Shown: one piece after another, positions 34,508-43,091 of the stretch
How the letters are laid out: every line of letters starts with the position of its first letter
Position numbering within the stretch: position 1 is the first letter of the stretch
NCBI GenBank assembly: GCA_049698695.1
Contig: JBAVYH010000105.1
Span: 11,106-75,105 of the forward strand
Direction of reading: 5' to 3'
Source: Bog-375 sp049698695
GTDB lineage: Bacteria > Acidobacteriota > Terriglobia > Bryobacterales > Bryobacteraceae
DNA: 64,000 nucleotides
Made by a program: the position numbers and the translations under genes
Notes under the pieces: model-generated
The model's database searches: none
What the model was told of the DNA's origin: nothing
The model's input: the letters and a program-made list of their open reading frames with translations, nothing else

Positions 34508-35860
34508 GTGGAGCAATTCGCGCTCGAATTCGAGCTGGCGCCGGAGCGGCGCATCTACTCCGTGAGCGAGCTCAATGCCGCCATTCGCGCCCTGCTCGAC
34601 GCCGAGTTCCGCGACATCTGGGTTTCGGGCGAGATATCAGGGCTCAAGCTGGCCTCGAGCGGCCATTACTACTTCACCCTCAAGGAGCCCGAGGCCCAGC
34701 TCAAGTGCGTGGCCTTCCGCTCCGCCCACCGCTACTGGAAGTTCAAGCCGGCCGATGGCCTGGCGGTGCTGGCGCGCGGCCGCATCGATGTCTATGAAGT
34801 CCGCGGCGAATACCAGTTACAGGTGGAGCTGCTGGAGCCGCAGGGCCTGGGCGCGCTGCAACTGGCTTTCGAGCAGCTTAAGAAGAAGCTTGCCGCGGAG
34901 GGATTGTTCGCGGCGCAACGCAAGCGCGCCCTGCCGCGTTTTCCGCGCCGCATCGGCATCGTCACTTCACCTCGCGGGGCCGCCATCGCCGATATGGTCG
35001 GCATCCTCTCGCGCCGCTTTCCCGGCCTCGCCATCCGCCTGTTTCCCGCGCTGGTGCAGGGCGCCGGCTCCGTGGAAGAGGTCTGCCGCGGCATTGAATA
35101 CTTCAGCCGCAGCGGATGGCCCGACGTGGTGATCGTGGGTCGCGGCGGCGGGTCGCTCGAGGATCTCTGGACCTTCAACGAAGAAGCCGTGGCGCGTGCC
35201 ATCGCCGCTTGTTCGGTGCCCGTGGTCTCGGCGGTGGGCCACGAAACCGATGTCACCATCGCCGATTTCGTGGCCGACCTGCGCGCGCCCACCCCGTCGG
35301 CGGCCGCCGAACTGGTTGTGCCGACGCGCGATTCCGTGAGGGACCGCATCGCCGCGGCCGAAACCAAAGCCCTGCAAGCCGTTCGCTACCGCCTGGCGAT
35401 GCTCGACCGCCGCCTGCGCCAGCAGGGCGTAGACCGTGCCCTCGGCGTGCTCCATCGCCGCGTAGGCCGCGGCCTGCAACGCGTCGATGAGCAGGAATAC
35501 CGCCTGCGAGAACGCCTGCGGCACACCTTCGATGCGCGGCAACGCGCCTGCCGCGCGATGGAAACGAGACTGCGGCGTTTCGATGTGCGGCCCCGCCTGG
35601 CCGCCGACCGGCGCCGCCTGGAGGCCGCCCAATCGCTCGGCGTGGAATCCATCCGCCGGAGTCTGGCGCACTGCCGCAATGGCTTCGACCAGCTCAGCAC
35701 CCAACTCAGCGCGCTCAGCCCGCTCAAGGTTCTGGAGCGCGGCTACGCGATCGTTTCCAACCAGTCGGGCATCGTCAAGGATGCCAGCGCGGCGCCACTC
35801 GCTTCCCGCATTCACGTCCGCCTTTCTAAGGGCGAACTGGATGCCGTGGTGGAAGAGTGA
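34508..35860 (+). CDS. xseA: exodeoxyribonuclease VII large subunit
   Basis: Catalytic subunit of exonuclease VII, 450 residues, which with several XseB copies degrades single-stranded DNA to oligonucleotides. N-terminal OB fold (YSVSELNAAIRALLDAEFRD, GHYYFTLKEPEAQLKCVAFR), catalytic core (RIGIVTSPRGAAIADMVGIL, VVIVGRGGGSLEDLWTFNEE, SAVGHETDVTIADFVADLRA, TPSAAAELVVP), then a long coiled-coil and the C-terminal LKVLERGYAIVS motif. Start is taken as GTG at 34508; an earlier frame is unrelated. No xseB follows; the gene ends at a double hairpin. Confidence 0.95.
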   Translation: MEQFALEFELAPERRIYSVSELNAAIRALLDAEFRDIWVSGEISGLKLASSGHYYFTLKEPEAQLKCVAFRSAHRYWKFKPADGLAVLARGRIDVYEVRGEYQLQVELLEPQGLGALQLAFEQLKKKLAAEGLFAAQRKRALPRFPRRIGIVTSPRGAAIADMVGILSRRFPGLAIRLFPALVQGAGSVEEVCRGIEYFSRSGWPDVVIVGRGGGSLEDLWTFNEEAVARAIAACSVPVVSAVGHETDVTIADFVADLRAPTPSAAAELVVPTRDSVRDRIAAAETKALQAVRYRLAMLDRRLRQQGVDRALGVLHRRVGRGLQRVDEQEYRLRERLRHTFDARQRACRAMETRLRRFDVRPRLAADRRRLEAAQSLGVESIRRSLAHCRNGFDQLSTQLSALSPLKVLERGYAIVSNQSGIVKDASAAPLASRIHVRLSKGELDAVVEE

Positions 35861-35867
35861 GCGTGGC

Positions 35868-35912
35868 GTGGCGCGCGCAGTCTTGCGTGCCGCGTCGGCA
35901 TTCGTGCCGACG
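35868..35912 (+). terminator. double-hairpin element after xseA (copy 1)
   Basis: Eight bases after the xseA stop: GTGGC, hairpin I GCGCGCA-GTCT-TGCGTGC (35,873-35,890), spacer CGC, hairpin II GTCGGCA-TTCG-TGCCGAC (35,894-35,911). Structure shared with copies at 35,944-35,988 (minus) and 60,920-60,963, with compensating base changes. No U-run follows on this strand. Confidence 0.6.
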
Positions 35913-35943
35913 CTCGGCGAACCGACGCGAGCAAAAGAAGAAA

Positions 35944-35988
35944 GGTCGAGAAGAATCTCGACCCTGCAGGCAAGAATGCCCGCGCCAC
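35944..35988 (-). terminator. double-hairpin terminator after queE (copy 2)
   Basis: Minus-strand reading starts 9 bases after the queE stop: GTGGC, hairpin I GCGGGCA-TTCT-TGCCTGC, spacer, hairpin II GGTCGAGA-TTCT-TCTCGACC, then TTTCTTCTTTTGC. GC-rich stem plus U-rich tail fits an intrinsic terminator. Together with copy 1 it fills the convergent xseA/queE gap. Confidence 0.7.
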
Positions 35989-35997
35989 GAAGGCACG

Positions 35998-36669
35998 TTA
36001 TACGCCGCGGCGGCTGCCCCACAGGTCGATGTGCAGGCGCGGGCTGAAGCGGAGCCCCTCCTCTTTGCAGATTTCGGCCAGCCATTGCCCGCGCTCGGCC
36101 AGCTTCGCGTGTTCCGTGCCTTCGGGCATCAGAATGACGCGTTCCCGCGGCGCATTTAGCGTCTCCATCAGCGCACGAATTTCTTCCAGGTCCGCGGGGT
36201 TTTCGACCACGAACTTCAGTTGATATTCATAACGCGCCATCAGCTCCGCCAGCACCGCGGGCTGAATGCGCAGACGGTCGTGCGGCTCGGCGAAGCTGCC
36301 GCTGGGAGTCGAGTTGGAAAGCTTCGGGCTGATGCTCATCAGATCGCAGGCCACCGGCTGAAACACCGTGCCTGCCGTCTCGATGGTGATGTGCAACCCC
36401 AGCGCGCGCAAGCGCTCGGTGAGAGGCACGATCTCCGCCTGGATCATCGGCTCGCCACCGGTGATCACCACGTGGCGTGTAGGGTGCGCCTTCACTTCAT
36501 CCACAATCTGGTCGAGATCGAGGTCGACTCCTTCCGGCTGCCACGACGTGTACGGCGTATCGCACCAGGCGCACCGCAAGTTGCAGCCGCTGGAGCGGAC
36601 GAATACCGAAGGCACGCCCACCAGCGCGCCTTCGCCCTGCAGCGAGTAGAACAGCTCAGCGATCTTCAA
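35998..36669 (-). CDS. queE: 7-carboxy-7-deazaguanine synthase
   Basis: Radical SAM enzyme of 223 residues that makes 7-carboxy-7-deazaguanine from carboxytetrahydropterin in queuosine biosynthesis. The cluster-binding motif is CNLRCAWCD (CX3CX2C) after SLQGEGALVGVPSVFVRSSG, followed by GGEP (VVITGGEPMIQ) for SAM binding. The start overlaps the queC end by 14 bases, so queC and queE form one operon; queD and queF are not in the window. Ends at a double-hairpin terminator. Confidence 0.95.
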   Translation of the reverse strand: MKIAELFYSLQGEGALVGVPSVFVRSSGCNLRCAWCDTPYTSWQPEGVDLDLDQIVDEVKAHPTRHVVITGGEPMIQAEIVPLTERLRALGLHITIETAGTVFQPVACDLMSISPKLSNSTPSGSFAEPHDRLRIQPAVLAELMARYEYQLKFVVENPADLEEIRALMETLNAPRERVILMPEGTEHAKLAERGQWLAEICKEEGLRFSPRLHIDLWGSRRGV

Positions 36670-37336
36670 TGCCGGCCTCTTCGAATCCCTTGCGCCGCAA
36701 CAGGCAGGCGTCGCAGGCGCCGCAGGGCCGCCCGCCGGGGCCCGGATCGTAGCAACTGTGGGTCAGGCCGAACGGCACGCCCAGCTCGCGCGCCAAGGTG
36801 ACGATCTGCGCCTTGCTGAGAGCGATCAGCGGCGTGTGAATCTTCAGCCGCGTGCTGCCTTCCACGCCAGCCCGCGTCGCCAGGTTGGCCATGCGCTGGT
36901 ACGCTTCGATGTACTCCGGCCGGCAATCCGGATAGCCCGAGTAGTCGAGGGCGTTGACGCCGATAAAGATGTCGGCGCTTTCCAATACCTCCGCCCAGGC
37001 CAGCGCCAGCGAAAGAAAGATGGTGTTGCGCGCCGGGACGTAGGTCACCGGGATACCGTGGCTCATCTCGTCGAGCGACCGCGCCTTGGGGACAGCCACA
37101 TCGGCCGTCAGCGCCGATCCGCCGAACACATCCAGCCCAACCTTCACCACCAGGTGCCGCTCCACGCCCAGCGCCGCCGCAATGCGCGCCGCGGCTTCCA
37201 GTTCGAATTTGTGGCGCTGGCCGTAATCGAACGTAATCGCGTAGCAGGCAAACCCATCGCGCCGCGCCAGCGCCAGGCACGTGGCGGAATCGAGCCCGCC
37301 CGATAATAGACAAACTGCTTTTCCGCGAGGTGGCAA
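36656..37336 (-). CDS. queC: 7-cyano-7-deazaguanine synthase
   Basis: ATP-dependent enzyme of 226 residues that converts 7-carboxy-7-deazaguanine to preQ0. PP-loop LLSGGLDSATCLALARR at the N-terminus, ITFDYGQRHKFE, PARNTIFLSLALAWAE, and a zinc site near the C-terminus (CYDPGPGGRPCGACDACLLR, four Cys). The start is a TTG at 37336 only 17 bases after a TATAAT box, so the transcript has little or no leader. No preQ1 riboswitch was seen. Confidence 0.95.
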   Translation of the reverse strand: MPPRGKAVCLLSGGLDSATCLALARRDGFACYAITFDYGQRHKFELEAAARIAAALGVERHLVVKVGLDVFGGSALTADVAVPKARSLDEMSHGIPVTYVPARNTIFLSLALAWAEVLESADIFIGVNALDYSGYPDCRPEYIEAYQRMANLATRAGVEGSTRLKIHTPLIALSKAQIVTLARELGVPFGLTHSCYDPGPGGRPCGACDACLLRRKGFEEAGIEDR

Positions 37337-37353
37337 ATGTGGAGTCCCGTATA

Positions 37354-37359
37354 ATTATA
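37354..37359 (-). promoter_or_regulatory. TATAAT -10 box before queC-queE
   Basis: Perfect TATAAT on the minus strand, its end 17 bases from the TTG start of queC; a -35 box is not obvious. The spacing predicts a leader of roughly ten bases. Confidence 0.45.
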
Positions 37360-37451
37360 GTGTTCCAGATTCGAGCTTCTCTACCGGAGCGGTTGCCGTC
37401 GTCGCATGACACACGAGTGGATCTCACATTCCGACGCTGGGTGCGAGTCAA

Positions 37452-37660
37452 GCTCCGGAGGAGCGAAAGATAGTAGCCCACGGCGCAAGCCGTCGGGAAA
37501 AGACGACAGTGAACATAGCCCCGGGACGGGGCGGAAGATATTTCCGCCAGCGTCCTTCCGCCCCGTTCCGGGGCTGGGGGTGGAAGCGTCCTGTTTCCTC
37601 ACGGCTTACACCGTGGGCTACTCTCTTACGCCCTTCGGGCTGACGGCTTCGCCCTAGCCG
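37452..37660. repeat. nested inverted-repeat element
   Basis: In the 327-base gap between queC and the GT4 gene. Outer arms TAGCCCACGGCGCAAGCCGT (37,474-37,493) and its near-complement at 37,601-37,620 match at 18 of 20 bases; inner arms of 21 bp at 37,517-37,537 and 37,555-37,575 match at 20 of 21. The first part (CTCCGGAGGAGCGAAAGATA) looks like the head of a dispersed repeat common in such genomes, but this is recollection and needs checking. No protein is encoded. Confidence 0.65.
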
Positions 37661-37663
37661 CCC

Positions 37664-38701
37664 ATGCGTATTCGATTCCTCACCAGCACGCCGCTCGATA
37701 TCCGCCGCGGCAGCGGCACTTACGTGGGTATCGCGGTGCTGGCCCGCGCGCTCCGCGAACTGGGGCACGAGGTCGTCATAGAAACACCGCGGACTCACCT
37801 GCCGGTCTACACCGCCGAGCGGTTGCTGTTCAACCGCGGCTTGAAACCGTCCGCTGGTTTCGATCGCACGGTCGGCTTCGACATGGATGGCTACCGCATC
37901 GGGTCAGAGGCCGGGCACATCGCCGCCCTCAAGGGCGTGATTGCCGATGAAGTGCGCTTCGAGTGCGGGCTGACGCGCCTCACGATGGGGATTCAGGCGC
38001 GGTGCGAGCGCATGCACGTGCTCCGCGCTTCGCGCGTGGTGGTGACCAGCCGCTACTGCGCCGCGCAGGTGCACGCTTTCTACGGCGCAACACCGAAGCT
38101 GGCTATCGTGCCGGAATTGATCGATCTGGCCGACTGGCGGGCGGCGCTGGCTGCCGGCAGCGCGTTGAGCTCCGCGGGCCGGTTCCTGGTGTTGTTCGTG
38201 GGGCGACTCTACCGCCGAAAGCGCGTGGACGTACTGCTGCGAGCGGCGGCTGCACTGCGCGGGCGGATCGCGGGATTGGAAGTTCGCATCGTCGGCGACG
38301 GACCGTGCGCGGCGGCCCTGCAGCAGCTTGCCGGCGAGCTGAAGCTAGGTGGGACGGTCATCTTTCTCGGCGACGTTTCGCGAGCTCAGTTGGTGGATGA
38401 GTATCGCGCAGCGTCGGTGTTTTGCCTGCCCAGCGTGCAGGAGGGTTTCGGCATCGTGTTACTCGAAGCCATGGCCGCGGCCAAGCCGATTGTCGCCTCG
38501 CGCACGGCGGCCATTCCGGAAGTTGCGCCCGATGCCACCCTGGTCGAACCGGACAACCCGGAAGCGCTGGCGGCGGGCATTGAATCGCTCTATCGATCAC
38601 CCGAAAACTGTGCCGCCCAGAGCCAGGCCGGCACCGCTCGCGTGGAGCAATTCGACGCGCCGCGCGTAGCTCGCCTGTTCTGCAAAGCGATCGGTGGATA
38701 G
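37664..38701 (+). CDS. glycosyltransferase family 4 protein
   Basis: GT-B fold glycosyltransferase of 345 residues. The N-terminal half has FLTSTPLDIRRGSGTYVGIA, the acceptor-side glycine-rich loop; the C-terminal half has LVLFVGRLYRRKRVDVLLRA, RIVGDGPCAAALQQLAGELK, and the sugar-nucleotide EX7E motif in EGFGIVLLEA. Family members transfer hexoses to lipids, glycans or small molecules. It stands alone between queuosine genes and a sigma-factor operon, so acceptor and donor are unknown. Confidence 0.9.
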   Translation: MRIRFLTSTPLDIRRGSGTYVGIAVLARALRELGHEVVIETPRTHLPVYTAERLLFNRGLKPSAGFDRTVGFDMDGYRIGSEAGHIAALKGVIADEVRFECGLTRLTMGIQARCERMHVLRASRVVVTSRYCAAQVHAFYGATPKLAIVPELIDLADWRAALAAGSALSSAGRFLVLFVGRLYRRKRVDVLLRAAAALRGRIAGLEVRIVGDGPCAAALQQLAGELKLGGTVIFLGDVSRAQLVDEYRAASVFCLPSVQEGFGIVLLEAMAAAKPIVASRTAAIPEVAPDATLVEPDNPEALAAGIESLYRSPENCAAQSQAGTARVEQFDAPRVARLFCKAIGG

Positions 38702-38721
38702 CAGCCAGATTACGGCTCACC

Positions 38722-40026
38722 CTACCGATAGTTCAGCGAAATCGAGAAGACGAGCTGTGCCGCGCCGGCCGGGCCGACGTTGTAGGTTGCGTGCTCGTTG
38801 CGGTCGGTCTCGGATTGCAGGCCTTCCCGCGACAACACCGGCGGCACACCCGTGATGGCCCCTATCACGGCACCGTTCCGAGTCAGGCCGATCGCCAGTT
38901 CTCGCACGCCTTTTTCCCGCGGTGCCAAAGCAGGCGTATCGACGGTCTCGCCGGCGGCCACATGCTTCGTGAACAGCGGCGTGAGTTTGCCGCTGGCGTT
39001 GTCAAAGACAGAAAGATCGCAGCTCTGATTGGCCGCGAGGCGCAGTTCGACCGTGTCCCCGGCGCGGAGATCCTCGGCATTGATAGGAGCGAACTGGCCA
39101 TTCGGGTCGCGCCGCAGGATGCTCCACTTGACTCCCAGCGGCGCCGATTGGCCCTGCCGCGTCCGCGACGCCGCCCGAAAGGCCTGACTCTGCGCTTCGG
39201 CATCGGCTGCCGCGGAGGCCCCGCCGGCGTAATAACGTTGCCGCGCGTCGCCGCCCGCTGCCATACCCGCGGGGCCGTTTGGCTGCGGGCCGTTCACGAA
39301 CGCGCTGCCCGCCGTGACGCTGACCGATTGGCTGGTCGCGGCCGGCGCAGCGACGCCCGGTACGACCTCAATCGCCTGGGCTGTGACCACCACGTTCTCG
39401 TTCACAGCTTTCGGCGGCGGAGGCTCCTGGCTGGCCGCCGGAGGCGCTGCCGCGCCCAAGGCCGCGACCGGCGCATTCCTCAGGCGAGGCGCCGCTGGCG
39501 GGGCGGCGCTTTCCGCAGCCAGAAGCTTTTTGTTCGCGGTTGCGGCGGGCGTGGCCGCGGCCGGCGCGGTGCGCGAAGTGGCCGGCGGCCTGGCTTTCGT
39601 CAGCGCCCTCGCCGCGGGTGCCGTCTTCTGCTCGACAAAAGCCTGCGGCAAGGGAACGGGCGGCGCTTCCTGCGGCAACGCGGTCGCGACGATCACCGGC
39701 TTCGGCGCCTGGTTGCCTCGCCAGGGGCGCCAGACCGCCACCGACGCCAACAGCAGCAGGCACGCCACGGCTGCCGCGAGCGCGGCGGGACGCATCATCC
39801 AGGAGCCGAATCGCCGGTACCGTCGCGGATGGTCCTCGAGCGCAGCCAGCACTTGCCCGCGCGCCGCCGGATCGCGCAGCACGTCGCGCAGGGCCTGCTC
39901 GCGCGCCAACTCGTCGAACAGTGCCTGGTCTTCGAGCGCGGCCGCGAACAGCGCGCGCTGCTCCTCGGGCGTAAGGGTGCCGGTGGCATAGCCGCCCAAC
40001 AGCCTGGCGATGTCCTCGCGGCTCAT
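38722..40026 (-). CDS. anti-sigma-factor-like membrane protein with DUF4384-like C-terminus
   Basis: Protein of 434 residues. A short cytosolic domain (MSREDIARLLGGYATGTLTP, EQALRDVLRDPAARGQVLAA) resembles anti-sigma regulators; a transmembrane helix spans about 77-98 (ALAAAVACLLLLASVAV). A long Ala/Pro/Thr-rich linker follows (residues 110-300), then a beta domain (VKWSILRRDPNGQFAPINAE, GDTVELRLAANQSCDLSVFD, TPLFTKHVAAGETVDTPALA) like DUF4384, which may sense the periplasm. The ATG shares four bases (ATGA) with the stop of the sigma gene, the usual sigma/anti-sigma coupling. Assignment rests mainly on this context. Confidence 0.7.
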   Translation of the reverse strand: MSREDIARLLGGYATGTLTPEEQRALFAAALEDQALFDELAREQALRDVLRDPAARGQVLAALEDHPRRYRRFGSWMMRPAALAAAVACLLLLASVAVWRPWRGNQAPKPVIVATALPQEAPPVPLPQAFVEQKTAPAARALTKARPPATSRTAPAAATPAATANKKLLAAESAAPPAAPRLRNAPVAALGAAAPPAASQEPPPPKAVNENVVVTAQAIEVVPGVAAPAATSQSVSVTAGSAFVNGPQPNGPAGMAAGGDARQRYYAGGASAAADAEAQSQAFRAASRTRQGQSAPLGVKWSILRRDPNGQFAPINAEDLRAGDTVELRLAANQSCDLSVFDNASGKLTPLFTKHVAAGETVDTPALAPREKGVRELAIGLTRNGAVIGAITGVPPVLSREGLQSETDRNEHATYNVGPAGAAQLVFSISLNYR

Positions 40027-40532
40027 GGCTTCGGCGCCTCCCAATCCCCGCCCATCAATTCCAGCAGATTCTTGCGGCAGCGGAAATCCCACGTGTAGAC
40101 CGTATTCAGCGACCCGGCGCCCATCGCCTGCTGGATTTCCGCGAAGGTCTTGCCCTGCAATTTAAGCCGCATCAATTGGCGGCAGCGGTCGCCCAACTGC
40201 GATACGGCGCGCGTCAGCCGTTCCAGCATCTCGCGGCGCTCCAGTTGGTCGGCCGGGTTCGGCTCCAGGTCGGGCAGTGGAATATCGGTGACTGAAACCT
40301 GGGTATATTCCCCACGGCGCGCGGCCTTACGGCGCCAACTCATCATCTTGAAGCGCACAATTTCGAAGGAAAGCGGCAGCAGGTCTTCTATGCATTCGAG
40401 GTGCGCGTACTTTTCATGCAGCAGCATGAGCACCTCCTGCGCCAGGTCTTCGGCGGCGTCCCCTGAACCATGAGATGCCGCGAACCCGACGATCCTTTCA
40501 CGGAGCTTGGCGAGAACCTCGTCGCGCTGCAT
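40023..40532 (-). CDS. ECF-type RNA polymerase sigma factor
   Basis: Protein of 169 residues. Region 2 lies in SGDAAEDLAQEVLMLLHEKY and LLPLSFEIVRFKMMSWRRKA, region 4 in SQLGDRCRQLMRLKLQGKTF and AEIQQAMGAGSLNTVYTWDF. It should direct polymerase to a small regulon in response to release from the membrane partner encoded directly downstream (4-bp overlap). The C-terminal end (LLELMGGDWEAPKP) is a little longer than common members. No target promoter recognised. Confidence 0.85.
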   Translation of the reverse strand: MQRDEVLAKLRERIVGFAASHGSGDAAEDLAQEVLMLLHEKYAHLECIEDLLPLSFEIVRFKMMSWRRKAARRGEYTQVSVTDIPLPDLEPNPADQLERREMLERLTRAVSQLGDRCRQLMRLKLQGKTFAEIQQAMGAGSLNTVYTWDFRCRKNLLELMGGDWEAPKP

Positions 40533-40740
40533 GGCCCTTCCCGTTCGAGGCCATCATAACAAGCGGCCAAGGCCCCGCAGCAAACCGCGTACACATCCGC
40601 CGGAGGGGCAAGAATTACCCCATTTCTTATTTCTTACCGGAAACAAAGTCGACTTAGGGCGTGTTCTTGGTCGATCCGCCCCAAAATGGTCGCGGCGGCG
40701 ACCCGGAATCGGCGTCCGCACCGCGACCGCGCGGGCCGCT

Positions 40741-41040
40741 TCAGCCGCGCACGAGTCTTCGGCCCCGCTCGAACAAGTCGGCAGCGTCTTCCACCAGCTT
40801 GCGGCCACGGTCGAACACGTCGCGGCCGGCATCCATGATGCCGGAGCCGGTCTGCGCAACCGCGTCCTTGCCCTGCTGCGTCTTGTCGGAGAGGAACTGG
40901 CGGGTATCGCGCCCGCTCTTGGGCGCGAACAGTACCGCCACGGTGACGCCGATCACGGCGCCCGTCAAAAACCACGCAATGGTGCTGACACCCTGGTTCC
41001 GCCCGTCTCTTTCCGTCTCTGTGAGGGGTTCTTTCGGCAT
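40741..41040 (-). CDS. YtxH-domain membrane protein
   Basis: Protein of 99 residues. One N-terminal transmembrane helix (STIAWFLTGAVIGVTVAVLF) followed by APKSGRDTRQFLSDKTQQGK and an amphipathic helical tail (DVFDRGRKLVEDAADLFERG). YtxH proteins are small stress-related envelope proteins of unclear role. The ATG at 41040 excludes a longer, unrelated frame. Divergent from the DUF2007-like gene, 67 bases apart. Confidence 0.8.
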   Translation of the reverse strand: MPKEPLTETERDGRNQGVSTIAWFLTGAVIGVTVAVLFAPKSGRDTRQFLSDKTQQGKDAVAQTGSGIMDAGRDVFDRGRKLVEDAADLFERGRRLVRG

Positions 41041-41107
41041 GCGCCGCCTCCGCGAGAGCCTCGATTTCCAGTGCGGCTCCATCCCCATTCTGCGATATCC
41101 TTGAGGC

Positions 41108-41425
41108 ATGGCGCAAGATCCCGAGCACGACGAGGAACCGGTTTCGAGTGAAGATGCGCTCGACATCTCCCACGACCTGGACATGGTGCCCGTCTTCTCC
41201 TCGGCGGCGGTGGATTCGGAAGTCGAAGCGGACCTGATTTGCGGTGTCCTCGCTAACACCGGAATTCCGGCGGTCCTGTCGCGCTCGCCGTATCCGAACC
41301 TGGGAGTCTCCGTACGCGTGCCGCGCGCGCGCCTTGAAGAGGCGCAGCGTCTGATCGCCGAAGCGCAAGCCGCCGGCCCCGAAGCCGCCGCCGAGGCCGA
41401 ACGCGCGTCCGAGGAAGAACACTGA
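41108..41425 (+). CDS. DUF2007-like putative signal-transducing protein
   Basis: Acidic protein of 105 residues. The core MVPVFSSAAVDSEVEADLIC followed by GVLANTGIPAVLSRSPYPNL and VSVRVPRARLEEAQRLIAEA is the DUF2007 (GlnB-like fold) pattern, in which a protein segment is read as VYxxxxxxEAxxxxxxLxxxGI. Function unknown. The tail is Ala/Glu-rich. It converges with the TolC-like gene 19 bases on. Confidence 0.78.
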   Translation: MAQDPEHDEEPVSSEDALDISHDLDMVPVFSSAAVDSEVEADLICGVLANTGIPAVLSRSPYPNLGVSVRVPRARLEEAQRLIAEAQAAGPEAAAEAERASEEEH

Positions 41426-41444
41426 GTCTGCGGCGCGCAAGGCG

Positions 41445-43091
41445 CTACTTCACGACGATGCCGCGGTCGTCGAGCAGCTCGCCGGTTTGCGTGAGCAGGT
41501 TGAGCAGATTGCGGCGCAGCCCCACCTGGTTCTGCACCACTGCCGATTCGGCCTGCGACAACTGCGTTTGCGCCTGGAGCACGAATTGCATCGGGTCGAC
41601 ACCAAGCTGGTACTTCTGATTTTCCGCATCCAGGTATTTCTGCGCGAAGTCCCGCGCGGTTACCGCCAGCTTCAGCGCTTCGCGGCTGGAATTCAAGCTG
41701 CTTAAAGCGTTCAGCACGTTCAGCCGGACTTGCTGTTGGACGGTGCGGAGAGTCAATGCGTCGCGTTTCTTCTGCACCATGGCGTCGGCCATGTCGGCCG
41801 CCGCGGCGTGAGTGCGAATGGGCAGCGTCAGGTTGAGGCCGAACGAATAGACCGGGTAGCCGAACTGAAACATCTGGCGCAGGGCGTCGCTGAATCCGCC
41901 CGGGAGGGGAGCCGCCGGCGAGGTGATGCCGCTCGCATTGAGCACGCTGGTGCCGGGGTAATAAATGCCGCCTACCCCCTGCGTTGTGTATCCGCCGGTG
42001 AACTCCACGTCGGGGAGAATCTCGTTTTTCGCCTGGCGGATGCCGAGGTCGTCCACGCTCAAGCTCTCCGTCGCCGACCTCACTTCCGGCCGGACGCCCT
42101 CCGCTTTGCTAACCTCGTCTTCGGCGTCAAAATCGAGCCGGCGCGCCGGCGGCTCGGCGGTTTCCGTCAGCACGACCGGCAGGGTGCGGATCGCCGGGAC
42201 CAGATCCGCTCCGATCTGTTTACGCAGCGCATTCCAGCTCTGTTCGAGCGCGTACTCCGCCTGCGAAACGCCAAGCTGTGCGGTGGCCGCCTGCTGCTCC
42301 GGATTGTAAATGTCGAGCGGCGAAATGGCGCCCAGATCCAATTCCTTCTGCGAAAGCTTCAACGATTCCTGAGCCAGGCTGAGCGCGCTCTGTTGCACGC
42401 GCAGGTTCTCCCGCGCCTGAATCACGTCCCAGTAAGCGTTTTCCGCGGAGTTGACCATCTGCAGCAGCGTCGCACGCAGGGTGAGTTCCGAAATGCTGGC
42501 GCGCCCGCGGGCCATCATCAGGTTGATGCGGTTGACACCGGCGCCCCGGTTGCGCAACAGCGGCTGCGAGAAATTCACCGAAAGGTTGGCGCCTAGCGCC
42601 GGGTTCAGGGTCTGAAACGCGCTGTTGGTAGTGCTCTTGGATCCCGCGAACCCAACCGTATACGTCATGCCGGTGGGCAACGTCTGTTGGAAATCGAAGG
42701 TGGCCGGCTGGCTCAGTGAAACCACCGTGGTGGCGCCCTGGAGCGCGCCCGTGGCAGGCGTGGTAGCGCGCGTGCTGGAGAAACTGGCGGTGCCCAGCGG
42801 GTCCCAGGTTTGCATGGCTCGCAGAATCGCATCCTTCGGCGCTTCCACGGTGAGGAACTCGATTTGAATATCGGTGTTGTTGGACATTACGAGTTCAATG
42901 TAGCTCTTGAGCGAAAGCTCCAGCTTGCCATCGATCACGAAATCGCCAAGCCGCACCGGGCTCTGCAGCTCGACACGGGTCTGCGCGCGGGCAAAGGTCT
43001 GTCGGAAATAAGATGGCCGTGGGAACGACGGCGCCTGCGCCAGCGTGCACGCCGACAGCAGTGGCAGAATCAGCGCGAACCGTGGGAGCAT
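41445..43091 (-). CDS. TolC-family outer-membrane efflux protein
   Basis: Outer-membrane channel of 548 residues. Signal peptide MLPRFALILPLLSACTLAQA, then two repeated helix-strand halves: first half SLKSYIELVMSNNTDIQIEF, ANLSVNFSQPLLRNRGAGVN, MMARGRASISELTLRATLLQ; second half SVDDLGIRQAKNEILPDVEF, NLTLPIRTHAAAADMADAMV, LQAQTQLSQAESAVVQNQVG. TolC partners with RND or ABC pumps; none is adjacent. The signal's LSAC could also be a lipobox. The ATG at 43091 is taken, with AGGTGA 11 bases upstream. Confidence 0.9.
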   Translation of the reverse strand: MLPRFALILPLLSACTLAQAPSFPRPSYFRQTFARAQTRVELQSPVRLGDFVIDGKLELSLKSYIELVMSNNTDIQIEFLTVEAPKDAILRAMQTWDPLGTASFSSTRATTPATGALQGATTVVSLSQPATFDFQQTLPTGMTYTVGFAGSKSTTNSAFQTLNPALGANLSVNFSQPLLRNRGAGVNRINLMMARGRASISELTLRATLLQMVNSAENAYWDVIQARENLRVQQSALSLAQESLKLSQKELDLGAISPLDIYNPEQQAATAQLGVSQAEYALEQSWNALRKQIGADLVPAIRTLPVVLTETAEPPARRLDFDAEDEVSKAEGVRPEVRSATESLSVDDLGIRQAKNEILPDVEFTGGYTTQGVGGIYYPGTSVLNASGITSPAAPLPGGFSDALRQMFQFGYPVYSFGLNLTLPIRTHAAAADMADAMVQKKRDALTLRTVQQQVRLNVLNALSSLNSSREALKLAVTARDFAQKYLDAENQKYQLGVDPMQFVLQAQTQLSQAESAVVQNQVGLRRNLLNLLTQTGELLDDRGIVVK

